A stretch of DNA of 64,000 bases from JACKII01 sp041687435 (GTDB lineage: Bacteria > Pseudomonadota > Alphaproteobacteria > Bin95): NCBI GenBank assembly GCA_041687435.1, contig JAWLBX010000003.1:124001-188000 (forward strand). Reading direction: 5' to 3'. Numbering within the stretch: the first letter of the stretch is position 1; each line of letters starts with the position of its first letter. The notes under the pieces were generated by a model, which made no database searches, was not told the DNA's origin, and worked only from the letters and a program-made list of their open reading frames with translations. The translations under genes were made by a program, and so were the position numbers. Shown here in pieces: positions 28,268 through 37,250 of this stretch.

Positions 28268-29380
28268 TCAGGCTCCCCGGGCTTCGAAGTCGATCCGGGG
28301 GTCGACGATCATGTACATCAGATCACCGATCAGCCCCATGATCAGCCCCAGCAATGTGAAGACGTAGAGCGTGGCAAACATCACCGGATAATCCCGGTTC
28401 AGGGCGGATTCCAGCCCTAGCAATCCCAGCCCGTCCAGGGAGAAGATCGTTTCGATGAATACGGCCGAGCCGAACAGGATCCCGATAAAGGCGCTGGGAA
28501 ACCCTGCGATGACGATCAGCATGCCGTTGCGGAACACATGACCCCACAGCACCTGGCTTTCGGACAGGCCCTTGGCGCGGGCGGTGGTAACGTATTGCTG
28601 CGAAATCTGATCGAGGAAGCTGTTCTTGGTCAGCAGGGTGAGCGTTGCAAATGCGCCGATCATCATGGCGGCAAGTGGCAGGGCCAAATGCCAGAAATAA
28701 TCCACCACCTGCTCGAAAAAGCTCATCTGGTCGAAGTTCGGCGAGGTGAGGCCGCGCAACGGGAACCAGTCGAAATAATTGCCGCCGGCAAACAGAACCA
28801 GCAGCAGAATGGCAAAGCCAAAGCTGGGAATGGCGTTGCCGACGATGATAATGCCGCTGGTCCAAACGTCGAAGCGGGACCCATCGCGCACGGCCTTGGC
28901 AATGCCAAGCGGCAGACAGATGAGGTAGGTCAGCAAGGTCGTCCAAAGGCCGAGCGAGATTGAAACCGGCATCTTATCCAGTACCAAGTCGACTACGGAT
29001 TGGTCGCGGAAGAAGCTGTCGCCGAAATCGAAGGTGATGTAGGAACCGAGCATCAACAGAAAACGCTCGCCCAGGGGCTTGTCGAAACCGAACTGGCGTT
29101 CCAGGTCGGCGATGAATTCCGGGTCCAGACCTTGCGCGCCGCGGTAGCTGGAATTCGGGCTGGCCGCGGAGCCGCCGTTCTGGCTGCTGGAGCCGGCCAC
29201 GAACTCGCTGCCGGACTGGGTGACGCGCTCGATCGCGCCGGACCCCTGGCCCGAAAGCTGGGCGATCACCTGCTCGATAGGTCCGCCGGGGGCCAGCTGG
29301 ATGATGATGAAATTGATTGCCATGATGCCCAGCAGGGTTGGGATCATCAGCAGCAGGCGGCGAATGATATAGGCTGTCAT
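28268..29380 (-). CDS. yejB: Peptide ABC transporter permease (YejB-like)
   Basis: A 370-residue permease starting MTAYIIRRLLLMIPTLLGIM, the usual DppB/YejB opening. A long periplasmic loop rich in Gly and Ser (about 40-90) and the EAA loop (TARAKGLSESQVLWGHVFRN) are present. The frame stays open upstream to 29704, but ATG 29380, overlapping the yejA stop by 4 bases, is the start. The longer periplasmic loop matches YejB rather than DppB. Confidence 0.93.
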   Translation of the reverse strand: MTAYIIRRLLLMIPTLLGIMAINFIIIQLAPGGPIEQVIAQLSGQGSGAIERVTQSGSEFVAGSSSQNGGSAASPNSSYRGAQGLDPEFIADLERQFGFDKPLGERFLLMLGSYITFDFGDSFFRDQSVVDLVLDKMPVSISLGLWTTLLTYLICLPLGIAKAVRDGSRFDVWTSGIIIVGNAIPSFGFAILLLVLFAGGNYFDWFPLRGLTSPNFDQMSFFEQVVDYFWHLALPLAAMMIGAFATLTLLTKNSFLDQISQQYVTTARAKGLSESQVLWGHVFRNGMLIVIAGFPSAFIGILFGSAVFIETIFSLDGLGLLGLESALNRDYPVMFATLYVFTLLGLIMGLIGDLMYMIVDPRIDFEARGA

Positions 29381-31269
29381 CGGGTGTTCGCCTTTCCGCG
29401 TGCCTCGGCCAGCCGTTCGGCTTTGGCCGCATCCCGCCACCAGTAGCTGAGGCTGGTCCCCCCGTCGGGCGTGACCGCCGGGCGGGAGAACCTGTTCCAA
29501 TATAGCAAGCGGTCTTTGGAGAGGTGCCAGTTCGGTATCACGAAATGGTGCGCGCGCAGCACCCGGTCCAATGCCCGGGCGCGGGAGACCAGGGCCTCGC
29601 GGCTTGGTGCTGTGACGATCAGGTCGATCAGGGCATCGACCACAGGGTCTTTCAGGCCCGCATAGTTGCGCGAGGACGGCAGGTCGGCGGCCTCGCTGCT
29701 CCACATCCCTCTTTGTTCGTTACCGGGCGAGTCGCTCTGGCCCCAGCCGCCGACGATCATGTCGAAATCGCGGGCGCGGATGCGGTTGATGTATTGGGCA
29801 TCGTCCACCTCGCGAATCGTCATGGTGATGCCAAGCCGGGCGAGGTTGCGCTGCATCGGCAAAACAACGCGCCGGAAGGCGCTGCCGCCGGCGCGCAATA
29901 GCATCTCGAAGGCCAGCGGTTGCCCAGTATCCTTGTGCACCAGCTTCATGTCCCGCACCTCGTAACCAGCCTTGTAGAGCAGCCTGAACGCTTCCCGCAG
30001 GTTCTCGCGCGGCCAGCCGGAGCCATCGGTGGACGGTGGCAAATAGGCGCTCTCGAACACCTCAGGCGAAAGCTGGGGCCGGAACGGTTCCAGGATTTTC
30101 AGTTCCTCCGGCGAGGGCGTGCCGCTGGCGGCCAGTTCTGAGTTGGAGAAGAAGCTGACGCTGCGCTCATACTGGCCGAAAAACAGGTTCCGGTTCGACC
30201 ATTCAAAATCGAAGGCATAGGGCAGAGCCTTGCGGACGTCGATGTTCTGAAAGGCTGTCCGCCGCAGATTCATGACGAAGGCCTGCATGCCGGCGGGCCG
30301 GTTGTGCGGAATGGCCTCCTTCGCCAGCCAGCCCTTGCGCACGGCTTCTACGTCAAAATCCTGTGCCCAGGCCTTGGCTTGGTTTTCCATGTAATAGTCG
30401 ATGTCGCCGGCCTTGATCGCCTCGCGAATCACCGTCTGGTCGCGGTAATAGTCGTGCCGCATGCGGTCGAAATTGTTCTGGCCGCGGTTTACCGGCAAAT
30501 CCTTGCCCCAGTAGTTCTTGACCCGTTCCACCGCCGTGTAACGGCCGGGCTCGAAGGCGACAATCTTATAAGGTCCTGATCCGAGTGGCGGCTCCAGTGA
30601 GGTACGGGAGAAATCGCGGCTTTCCCAATAATGCTTGGGCAGCACCGGCAGTTCCCCGACGATAAGCGCCATTTCCGGGTTTTGGTTAGTTTTGAAGCGG
30701 TAGGTGACGGTGCGCGCGTCCTCCGCCGTCACCGATTCCACGTCGCGGTAGTAGAAGCGGTAGAAGGGTTGGCCCTTTTCCATCAACAGGTTGAAGGAAA
30801 ACACCACATCGTCGGCGGTGATCGGTTTGCCATCATGCCAGCGTGCTTCCGACCGCAGGTGAAAGGTGATCCAGGACCGATCCTTCGGGTAGGTAACCGA
30901 CTCGGCGATCAAGCCGTAGCGGGTGAAGGGCTCGTCGGCACTCGCCGTCATCAGGGTTTCGAGGCTGACAGTGCTGTGGGCGGCGGGATTGCCCTTTGGG
31001 ATGAAGGCGTTGAAGCTGTCGAACGTGCCGGTCACCGCCTGTTTGACAAAGCCGCCCTTCGGTGCATTCGGGTTCACGTAATCGAAATGCGGAAAATCCG
31101 GCGGATATTTCGGCTGTCCATGCATGGCAATGGCATAGGCGTGGATCAGCTCGCTGCCATCGTCTGCTGCGTGGCCGGTCGCGCCAACACTTGCCAGCAG
31201 CACCACTGCCAGCATCCATAGACCTATAGTTCGGATGAGCACCTTACCCTGCTGAAACATGGGCATCAT
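29377..31269 (-). CDS. yejA: Peptide ABC transporter substrate-binding protein (YejA-like)
   Basis: About 630 residues, SBP_bac_5 family. The signal peptide spans RTIGLWMLAVVLLASVGATGHA before ADDG; then HAYAIAMHGQPKYP and FDYVNPNAPKGG, a YejA-type opening, and FNAFIPKGNPAAH. It captures oligopeptides or peptide-like compounds in the periplasm. The start is uncertain: ATG at 31269, 31266 or 31260, or GTG at 31242 with AGGG nearby, all in frame. First gene of the yejABEF operon; 66 bases follow the lactonase-like gene upstream. Confidence 0.9.
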   Translation of the reverse strand: MMPMFQQGKVLIRTIGLWMLAVVLLASVGATGHAADDGSELIHAYAIAMHGQPKYPPDFPHFDYVNPNAPKGGFVKQAVTGTFDSFNAFIPKGNPAAHSTVSLETLMTASADEPFTRYGLIAESVTYPKDRSWITFHLRSEARWHDGKPITADDVVFSFNLLMEKGQPFYRFYYRDVESVTAEDARTVTYRFKTNQNPEMALIVGELPVLPKHYWESRDFSRTSLEPPLGSGPYKIVAFEPGRYTAVERVKNYWGKDLPVNRGQNNFDRMRHDYYRDQTVIREAIKAGDIDYYMENQAKAWAQDFDVEAVRKGWLAKEAIPHNRPAGMQAFVMNLRRTAFQNIDVRKALPYAFDFEWSNRNLFFGQYERSVSFFSNSELAASGTPSPEELKILEPFRPQLSPEVFESAYLPPSTDGSGWPRENLREAFRLLYKAGYEVRDMKLVHKDTGQPLAFEMLLRAGGSAFRRVVLPMQRNLARLGITMTIREVDDAQYINRIRARDFDMIVGGWGQSDSPGNEQRGMWSSEAADLPSSRNYAGLKDPVVDALIDLIVTAPSREALVSRARALDRVLRAHHFVIPNWHLSKDRLLYWNRFSRPAVTPDGGTSLSYWWRDAAKAERLAEARGKANTR

Positions 31270-31335
31270 AATGGGGAGTGTCAGGTCGGGATGCCATAGG
31301 CGCTGCGCGGCCCGTGCGCATTTTCGCGTGGACAA

Positions 31336-32136
31336 TCAGGGCGTTTGCTCCGGCCGGTCAACGCGCACGGCCATATCTTCCAACCCCGGCGCCGCAGCTG
31401 GGTAGCGTTGCAGCACCAGCGGATCGTGGCCGGGAACGATATGACTGTCGAATGGGGCAAGGCGGCGAAGCGTGCGGTAGCCTTCCAGCATGCCGGGCAT
31501 ATGGATATGCGTGGTAAAGGATGGCTCCTCCAGGAAGCTTTCGTAGTAATGCGCCACGTCGGACGCCAGGACGACACGGCCGCGCTCGGTCTCAACGCTG
31601 ACGCATTGCAGGCCGGCAGCATGGCCGCCGATCAGATGCACGGTGATGCCCGGCGCAATCTCATCGTCGCCGTGATAATATTGCACCCGGTTGGCGAAGG
31701 TCGCCTGTACGACGCTCAATGCATCCGCTTTGGTGAAGGAATGGCCCAGCACACCAAAGGTGATGCCGCGGCCGGTGGCAAAGGTGACCTCTGTCGTCTG
31801 GATGTGGAAGCGCGCATTCGGGAACTGGTCGAGATTGCCGGCGTGATCGTAATGCATATGGGTGATGATGACATCTTCGACCGTGTCCGGATCGATGCCA
31901 ACTTTGCGCAGCCCGTCCGCCGGGCTTTGTGTATAGGTGCGACCGCGGCGCTCTCCCTCCACCTTTTCAAAGCCGGTATCGACGACGATGGTGCGCTCGC
32001 CGTTGCGAATGGCCCAGACGAAATAATCCATGGCTTGCGGTGCGTCATGCGGATCGCCCCCGATGAACATGCTGCCGCGAGTGCCGACCCGCTCGCCGTA
32101 TTTGATGGCGAAGATTTCATAGGTGGGGGTGGTCAT
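31336..32136 (-). CDS. MBL-fold hydrolase, N-acyl-homoserine-lactonase-like
   Basis: A 266-residue metallo-hydrolase with H93-M-H95-Y-D97-H98 followed by AGNLDQFPNA, and with the overall layout of AiiA-type lactonases (HMHYDHAGN, later SDVAHYYE, terminal IVPGHDP). Family enzymes open lactone rings of quorum signals or other lactones. The adjacent peptide importer offers no functional clue. It has little similarity to the other metallo-hydrolase of the window (9468). ATG 32136 is the only sensible start. Confidence 0.87.
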   Translation of the reverse strand: MTTPTYEIFAIKYGERVGTRGSMFIGGDPHDAPQAMDYFVWAIRNGERTIVVDTGFEKVEGERRGRTYTQSPADGLRKVGIDPDTVEDVIITHMHYDHAGNLDQFPNARFHIQTTEVTFATGRGITFGVLGHSFTKADALSVVQATFANRVQYYHGDDEIAPGITVHLIGGHAAGLQCVSVETERGRVVLASDVAHYYESFLEEPSFTTHIHMPGMLEGYRTLRRLAPFDSHIVPGHDPLVLQRYPAAAPGLEDMAVRVDRPEQTP

Positions 32137-32221
32137 GGCGCTGCCTCGTCTGGGTTATTCTCGATCGGACGGAACAGTAGCCCTGGGCGGCTAAGCTGGA
32201 AAGGGCAAGGCTGCTGCGGTG

Positions 32222-33001
32222 CTAATCCTCGGCTAGCAGCGCCACCGCTTCTGCGTGCACGCGCGCATCACCAGCTGCCAGCACGGTGCCATCACCGGTC
32301 AGGCTAAGCGGCATGCCAGACCAATCGGTAATACGGCCGCCGGCGCCTTCGACTACCGGCACCAGCGCCATGAAATCATAGGATTGCATGCTGGCTTCGA
32401 TGGTCAGGTCCAGGCAACCGCTGGCGACCAAGCCGTAGCCATAACAATCGCCGCCATAATTGCAGCCCGCGGATGCAGCGCGGATACGCTCGAAGCCGCG
32501 GACCTGCGGACCTTCAAACATCTCAGGGGTGGTCGTGTTGATCCATGCGTCGGCAAGGCGCGCGCGGGCGCGCGTGTGGGTGGGCTTGCCGTTCCATGTC
32601 GTGGCGTGCCCGGTGGCGCCGATCCATTGCTCGTCCAGCATCGGCATGTCGATCAGGCCGAGCACGGGGCGCCCCTTGTGGGCGAGGGCGATCAGCGTTC
32701 CGAAGGTCGGCTTGCCAACGACGAAGGCGCGGGTGCCGTCCAGCGGGTCGAGCACCCACACATAATCGGCGTTTGTGCGTTCGTTGCCGTGTTCCTCCCC
32801 GATGATTCCATGGCCGGGCATTTCGCGCGCAAGCAGCTGCCGGATGGCGGCCTCTGCCTCGCGATCTGCGCGGGTCACGGGGGATTCGTCACCCTTGCGG
32901 ATTACATCAAGCTTGGCACGAAAATACCGGCGCAAAATCGGGCGGCTCAGATGGGCCGCCCGTTTGGCCAGATCGATCAGGTCAGTGCTGACGGTCTGCA
33001 T
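32222..33001 (-). CDS. hisN: Inositol-monophosphatase-family phosphatase, probable histidinol-phosphatase
   Basis: A 259-residue Mg2+-dependent phosphatase. Metal-site motifs: GEEHG (E69/E70), WVLDPLDGTRAFV (D85, D88) and the C-terminal SYDFMALVPVVEGAGG. The pattern, particularly GDCYGYGLVASGCLDL, is that of HisN-type histidinol-phosphate phosphatases common in alphaproteobacteria, which would complete histidine synthesis. GGGAGGA precedes ATG 33001. It lies 28 bases after cycM on the same strand and could share its message. Confidence 0.85.
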   Translation of the reverse strand: MQTVSTDLIDLAKRAAHLSRPILRRYFRAKLDVIRKGDESPVTRADREAEAAIRQLLAREMPGHGIIGEEHGNERTNADYVWVLDPLDGTRAFVVGKPTFGTLIALAHKGRPVLGLIDMPMLDEQWIGATGHATTWNGKPTHTRARARLADAWINTTTPEMFEGPQVRGFERIRAASAGCNYGGDCYGYGLVASGCLDLTIEASMQSYDFMALVPVVEGAGGRITDWSGMPLSLTGDGTVLAAGDARVHAEAVALLAED

Positions 33002-33029
33002 GGTTGCCGGTCCTCCCGGCTACCGCTGG

Positions 33030-33674
33030 TTAGTTCTTCTGTTCGGTGCCGGAACCTTCGCCTTCAGCGGCTGGTGATTCTGCACCTTCGGCTGCCGGCT
33101 GCTCAGCGCCTTCGTTGGCGGCAGCCGGGTCGGGCAGCGGCGGCGGGTTGTCGGTGACCGAGCGCATATATGCGATCACAGCGGCCCGATCTTCAGGGCT
33201 TTTGAGACCAACAAAGGTCATCTTGGTGCCAGGCGCATAGTCCCGCGGCTTGTAGAGGAACTTGTTCAAATCCTCATAGGTCCAGGTGCCGTTCAGGTCC
33301 TGAAACGCGCCGGAATAGGCGAAATTGTCGAGGTGCGCCGTTTTCGCACCGACGATGTTGGCAAGATTGGGACCAACCCTGTTGGCGCCACCCGGCTCAA
33401 ACGTGTGGCAAGACGTGCATTTCCTGGCGACCTGCATGCCGTCTTCGACGGTGGCAGAGGCGAGGAACGCGGCAATCGGCTCTGGCCCGGCCGGTTCTGC
33501 GAGGCCTTCGGATGGCGCCGCCGGGGCAAGATCGGCGAACAGGTTGGGACCGTGGCCATCGCCATGGGCAGCCGGGTCCGGAATGATCAGCTTGGCAACC
33601 AACCCCAGCAGCATCGCCACCACGCCCGCGGTGAGGATCGCCGCCGCGATCTTGTTGATCTCCATCGAGTTCAT
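33030..33674 (-). CDS. cycM: Membrane-anchored cytochrome c (CycM type)
   Basis: A 214-residue class I cytochrome c with an uncleaved N-terminal anchor (about 9-31). Haem attachment C86-T-S-C89-H90 and axial Met in PGTKM152TF are visible. A His/Gly/Pro-rich linker (32-65) and an Ala/Glu/Pro-rich acidic tail (190-214) flank the haem domain. CycM carries electrons from the bc1 complex to aa3 oxidase. The frame continues upstream, but ATG 33674 has AAAGG 8 bases before it. Divergent from kdsB, the standard alphaproteobacterial arrangement. Confidence 0.92.
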   Translation of the reverse strand: MNSMEINKIAAAILTAGVVAMLLGLVAKLIIPDPAAHGDGHGPNLFADLAPAAPSEGLAEPAGPEPIAAFLASATVEDGMQVARKCTSCHTFEPGGANRVGPNLANIVGAKTAHLDNFAYSGAFQDLNGTWTYEDLNKFLYKPRDYAPGTKMTFVGLKSPEDRAAVIAYMRSVTDNPPPLPDPAAANEGAEQPAAEGAESPAAEGEGSGTEQKN

Positions 33675-33894
33675 GAAACCGGCCTTTCTCCAACATTCGA
33701 CGTCGCACAAGCGGCGAAATTTTTCAGGCAGAACGGCTACCGCCGAACCGGGTGCAGGCAAATGCGGCTCAACGCCACTGTTGGCGCAGGCGGGGACGGC
33801 GGTAACGTCAGTGCCTATTGTGAAACGGGCGATTTGCGGGCAAGCCACCCATAGCAATCGTTCATTTCACAACCCCGCAGAGTGACAGGTTGCC

Positions 33895-34629
33895 ATGCGC
33901 CCAATCATCCTCATCCCCGCCCGCCTGGCATCGACGCGCCTGCCCAACAAGCCGCTGGCCGATATCGCTGGCCGTCCGATGATCGTGCGGGTGATGGAAC
34001 GCGCGATGGCGGCAAATGTCGGGCCTGTGGTTGTTGCGGCGGCCGAGCAAACCATTGTCGATGCGGTTGAAGCCGCTGGCGGCCAGGCTGTGCTGACCGA
34101 TCCCGACCTGCCAAGCGGTTCCGACCGCATCATGCAGGCGCTGGAGCAATGCGACCCGACCGGGGTCTACAACACCGTGGTGAACGTGCAGGGTGACCTG
34201 CCAACGCTCGATCCGCAGACCATCACCGATACGCTCGCAGCGCTGGATGGCGCGGACATTGCGACGCCTGTGGCGGAAATCGTGCGGGAGGAGGAGCGGG
34301 ATAATCCGAACGTGGTGAAGGCGGTATTCGGCGCCAACCGCCGTGCGCTCTATTTTACACGCGCCACGGCGCCCACGGGTGAAGGGCCGCTGTACCACCA
34401 TATCGGCCTGTATGTTTACCGGCGGATGGCGTTGCAGCGGTTCGTCAAGCTGCCCCCCGGCCTGCTTGAGATGCGTGAGCGGCTGGAACAGTTGCGTGCG
34501 CTGGAGGCGGGGATGCAAATTAACGTTGCAGTCGTTGACACCGTGCCGCTCGGCGTCGACACTCCCGCCGATCTTGAAAGGGCACGCGCATGGTATGCGG
34601 CCCGAACCGCAACCGACGAAGCCCGATGA
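33895..34629 (+). CDS. kdsB: 3-deoxy-manno-octulosonate cytidylyltransferase
   Basis: A 244-residue KdsB, which activates Kdo with CTP for lipopolysaccharide core synthesis in the cytoplasm. Seen: IILIPARLASTRLPNKPL (nucleotide loop), DLPSGSDRI, NVQGDLP and the YHHIGLYVYRR segment. Full length. Its stop overlaps the pheA start (ATGA), so the two are translationally coupled. Indicates a Gram-negative envelope with Kdo. Confidence 0.95.
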   Translation: MRPIILIPARLASTRLPNKPLADIAGRPMIVRVMERAMAANVGPVVVAAAEQTIVDAVEAAGGQAVLTDPDLPSGSDRIMQALEQCDPTGVYNTVVNVQGDLPTLDPQTITDTLAALDGADIATPVAEIVREEERDNPNVVKAVFGANRRALYFTRATAPTGEGPLYHHIGLYVYRRMALQRFVKLPPGLLEMRERLEQLRALEAGMQINVAVVDTVPLGVDTPADLERARAWYAARTATDEAR

Positions 34630-35492
34630 CCGATCCATCCCGTACCATAGCGTTTCAGGGTGCCTCCGGCGCCTATTCCGATCTGGCGTGCCGCAGCGCC
34701 TTTCCTGAGTGGACATCGCTGCCGTGCGGTTCGTTCGAGGGGGCGTTCGGCGCGGTCGAGGAGGGGCGGGCGGCGCTGGCCATGATCCCGATCGAAAATT
34801 CGCTGGCGGGGCGTGTGGCGGATATCCACCATCTGCTGCCCGGAACAGGCCTGCACATTGTGGGAGAGCATTTTCAGCGGGTTCAGCATCAGTTGCTGGC
34901 GCCGAAGGGCGCATCGCTCCAGACCATCAAGCGGGTGCGCAGCCATGTGCATGCCCTCGGCCAATGCCGCCGGGCGTTCAAGCGGTTGGGGCTGGAGGCC
35001 ATCGTTCATGCGGACACCGCAGGTGCAGCGGCAGACCTTGCCAAATCCCAGAATATCGAGGAAGCGGCGGTGGCATCGACGTTGGCGGCCGAGATTTATG
35101 GGCTCGAGATTCTGGAGCGGGATATCGAGGACGCCAGCCACAACACCACCCGTTTCATCGTGCTGTCGCGCGACCCGGTCCGCCCGCCGCCACCGCCTGC
35201 CAATGGCGGCGAGCGGGTTATCACGACCTTCATCTTCCGCGTGCGCAACGTGCCGGCGGCGCTGTACAAGGCGATGGGCGGGTTCGCCACCAATGGCGTC
35301 AACATGACCAAGCTGGAAAGCTATATGGTCGAGGGAGAGTTCACTGCGACGCAGTTCTATGTCGACGTCGAGGGGCATCCGGACCAAGCGTCGCTGCGCA
35401 ATGCGCTGGAGGAACTGGAATTCTTCAGCCGTGAGGTGCGCATTCTGGGCGTGTATCTGGCGCACCCGTTCCGGGCCGAACAAGGCTTTTAG
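34626..35492 (+). CDS. pheA: Prephenate dehydratase
   Basis: A 288-residue monofunctional prephenate dehydratase (no chorismate mutase domain), converting prephenate to phenylpyruvate for phenylalanine. The catalytic domain opens TIAFQGASGAYSDLA and has the essential HNTTRFIVLS motif; the C-terminal ACT domain has NVPAALYKAMGGFATNGVNMTKLESYM, matching the GALV and ESRP feedback-site positions in the form found in alphaproteobacteria. ATG 34626 overlaps kdsB; the longer frame from 34590 is not used. Confidence 0.95.
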   Translation: MTDPSRTIAFQGASGAYSDLACRSAFPEWTSLPCGSFEGAFGAVEEGRAALAMIPIENSLAGRVADIHHLLPGTGLHIVGEHFQRVQHQLLAPKGASLQTIKRVRSHVHALGQCRRAFKRLGLEAIVHADTAGAAADLAKSQNIEEAAVASTLAAEIYGLEILERDIEDASHNTTRFIVLSRDPVRPPPPPANGGERVITTFIFRVRNVPAALYKAMGGFATNGVNMTKLESYMVEGEFTATQFYVDVEGHPDQASLRNALEELEFFSREVRILGVYLAHPFRAEQGF

Positions 35493-35508
35493 ACCTCAAA
35501 CGAAAATC

Positions 35509-35538
35509 ACCCGCGTGCCCTTTCATGGGCGCACGGGT
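35509..35538. terminator. Shared hairpin between convergent pheA and rplT
   Basis: ACCCGCGTGCCC, loop TTTCAT, GGGCGCACGGGT: a 12-base stem with one two-base internal mismatch. It lies 17 bases after pheA and 27 after rplT, so it can end both transcripts. Confidence 0.6.
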
Positions 35539-35565
35539 AATTCCGTTCGGCGATGAGCTGGCTGG

Positions 35566-35928
35566 CTAGGCGGTGGCGCGGGCGGCCTGGGCCTGCTCGA
35601 CCAAGGCCTTGAACGCGTCCGGCTCATGCACGGCGATGTCGGCCAGAACCTTGCGGTCCACTTCGATCTGCGCCTTGTGGATGCCATCCATGAACTGGCT
35701 GTAGGTCATGCCATGTTCGCGAGCGGCGGCATTGATGCGCTGAATCCAGAGCGCGCGGAAGTTGCGTTTCTTGGTGCGCCGGTCGCGATAGGCATATTGC
35801 AGGCCTTTCTCGACCTTTTCGATCGCAACGCGGAAGCTGGTGCTGTTGCGGCCGCGATAGCCCTTGGCCATCGCGACGACTTTTTTGTGACGGGCGTGGG
35901 CGGTTACACCGCGTTTGACGCGTGCCAT
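35566..35928 (-). CDS. rplT: 50S ribosomal protein L20
   Basis: A 120-residue L20: MARVKRGVTAHARHKKVV, GYRGRNSTSFRVAIEKVEKG and RRTKKRNFRALWIQRINAA are unmistakable. It binds 23S rRNA early in large-subunit assembly. It follows rpmI by 33 bases. pheS/pheT do not follow, unlike in many bacteria. Confidence 0.98.
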   Translation of the reverse strand: MARVKRGVTAHARHKKVVAMAKGYRGRNSTSFRVAIEKVEKGLQYAYRDRRTKKRNFRALWIQRINAAAREHGMTYSQFMDGIHKAQIEVDRKVLADIAVHEPDAFKALVEQAQAARATA

Positions 35929-35961
35929 ATCTCAAATCCTCCTGATGCGTGAATGCGGCGC

Positions 35962-36162
35962 TTAGCGGTCGTACGGCATGAATTTGCGGACAATGGATTG
36001 ATCCGCATCGCTCATGACCTGGGTGCCGCGGGCCTGGCGCTTCATCTTCGTGCTCTTGTTGGAGAGCATGTGACGCTTGTACGCCGTATTCATCAGGATT
36101 TTGCCGGTGCCGGTGCGTTTGAAGCGGCGTTTGACGCTGCTTTTCGTCTTCATCTTGGGCAT
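35962..36162 (-). CDS. rpmI: 50S ribosomal protein L35
   Basis: A 66-residue L35: MPKMKTKSSVKRRFKRTGTGK, then HMLSNKSTKMKR. The frame runs up to 36207, but ATG 36162 (AGGATCTGAA upstream) is the standard start. infC is not upstream; instead there is a leader of about 110 bases from the promoter at 36277-36305. Confidence 0.97.
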   Translation of the reverse strand: MPKMKTKSSVKRRFKRTGTGKILMNTAYKRHMLSNKSTKMKRQARGTQVMSDADQSIVRKFMPYDR

Positions 36163-36276
36163 TTTCAGATCCTCATTGCTGAGTGGTGATAACGCCGGCC
36201 TTGGCAATGCCCGGACGGTGTGGCCGTGGAATGGCGCACCCGTACCCTAGCCAGACCGGCGACGGTGAAGCGCGGC

Positions 36277-36305
36277 TTTATACGCGCGGGCAGGGGCGAT
36301 AGCAA
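36277..36305 (-). promoter_or_regulatory. Promoter of rpmI-rplT
   Basis: On the minus strand, TTGCTA (36300-36305), 17 bases, TATAAA (36277-36282). Spacing is ideal for the housekeeping sigma factor. The start point would be near 36270, leaving a leader of roughly 108 bases before rpmI, a place where L20 autoregulation could act. Confidence 0.65.
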
Positions 36306-36387
36306 GACCGGATGCGCTGGACAGGGCATGCGGCACTCTGCCATGATCGGCCACGAAAAAAAATTCATTGCGATGAGGAACCACCAG

Positions 36388-37215
36388 ATGAGCCATGCCA
36401 CAATCCAGGTCGATCCCGTTACGCCGCGCATTGGTGCGATCATTTCCGGGGTGGATCTCTCCAAGCCCGTCTCTAACCAGCAATATTCGGAAATCCACGA
36501 TGCGCTGATGCGCCATCAGGTGATCTTTTTCCGCGACCAGGACATGAGCCTGGACCAGCACAAGGATCTGGGGCGGCACTTCGGCGAATTGCACATCCAC
36601 CCGGCTTCGCCCGGGCCGGAAGGGCATCCGGAAGTGCTGATCATTCATGCCGATGCAAATTCCAAACGCATCGCGGGCGAGCGGTGGCATTCGGACGTTT
36701 CCTGCGATCCCGAGCCGCCGATGGGCTCGATCCTGCACCTGCACACCATCCCGCCGACCGGCGGCGATACGCTGTTTGCCAGCTTGTATGCGGCCTATGA
36801 TGCGCTCAGTGACCGGATGAAAGCCTATCTTGAGGGGCTGACGGCGACGCATTCGGGGGAGCATGTCTATCGTGGCCGCTACGCCGACAAGGGCGTGGAT
36901 GACAGCGGCAAGGTCTATCCAACCAATGTGCATCCGGTGGTGCGCACCCACCCGGTGACCGGACGCAAGGCGCTGTTTGTCAATCCGACCTTCACGGTGA
37001 AAATCAACGAGGTCAGCCGCGATGAGAGCGAAGGCGTGCTGAAATTCCTCTATGACTTCTGTGCCAAGCCTGATTTCCAGTGCCGTTTTCGCTGGCAGGA
37101 GAAATCGGTCGCGTTCTGGGACAACCGTTGTGTCCAGCATATCGCCATGTGGGATTACTATCCGCAGGTGCGCAGCGGCTACCGCATCACCATCAAGGGT
37201 GATCGGCCGGTTTAA
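36388..37215 (+). CDS. TauD/TfdA-family 2-oxoglutarate-dependent dioxygenase
   Basis: A 275-residue oxygenase. Iron ligands H101-S-D103 (ERWHSDVSCDPEPP) and the distal His in DNRCVQHIAMWDYYP, with R for 2-oxoglutarate in GYRITIKG. Closest of the window's three dioxygenases to the broken copy at 10578 (PPMGSIL..PP.GGDT.FA..YAAYDALSD). ATG 36388 with AGGA upstream is preferred over the earlier in-frame ATG 36373. A Rid-family gene follows 35 bases later on the same strand. Confidence 0.9.
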   Translation: MSHATIQVDPVTPRIGAIISGVDLSKPVSNQQYSEIHDALMRHQVIFFRDQDMSLDQHKDLGRHFGELHIHPASPGPEGHPEVLIIHADANSKRIAGERWHSDVSCDPEPPMGSILHLHTIPPTGGDTLFASLYAAYDALSDRMKAYLEGLTATHSGEHVYRGRYADKGVDDSGKVYPTNVHPVVRTHPVTGRKALFVNPTFTVKINEVSRDESEGVLKFLYDFCAKPDFQCRFRWQEKSVAFWDNRCVQHIAMWDYYPQVRSGYRITIKGDRPV

Positions 37216-37250
37216 GATTGGCTCGCGGCTGCAAAGGAGGGCAGTGGCCT

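Noticed and set aside
36220..36387. Earlier in-frame starts for the dioxygenase at 36388
   Set aside because: The added residues are not family-like and would cover the rpmI promoter; AGGA favours ATG 36388.
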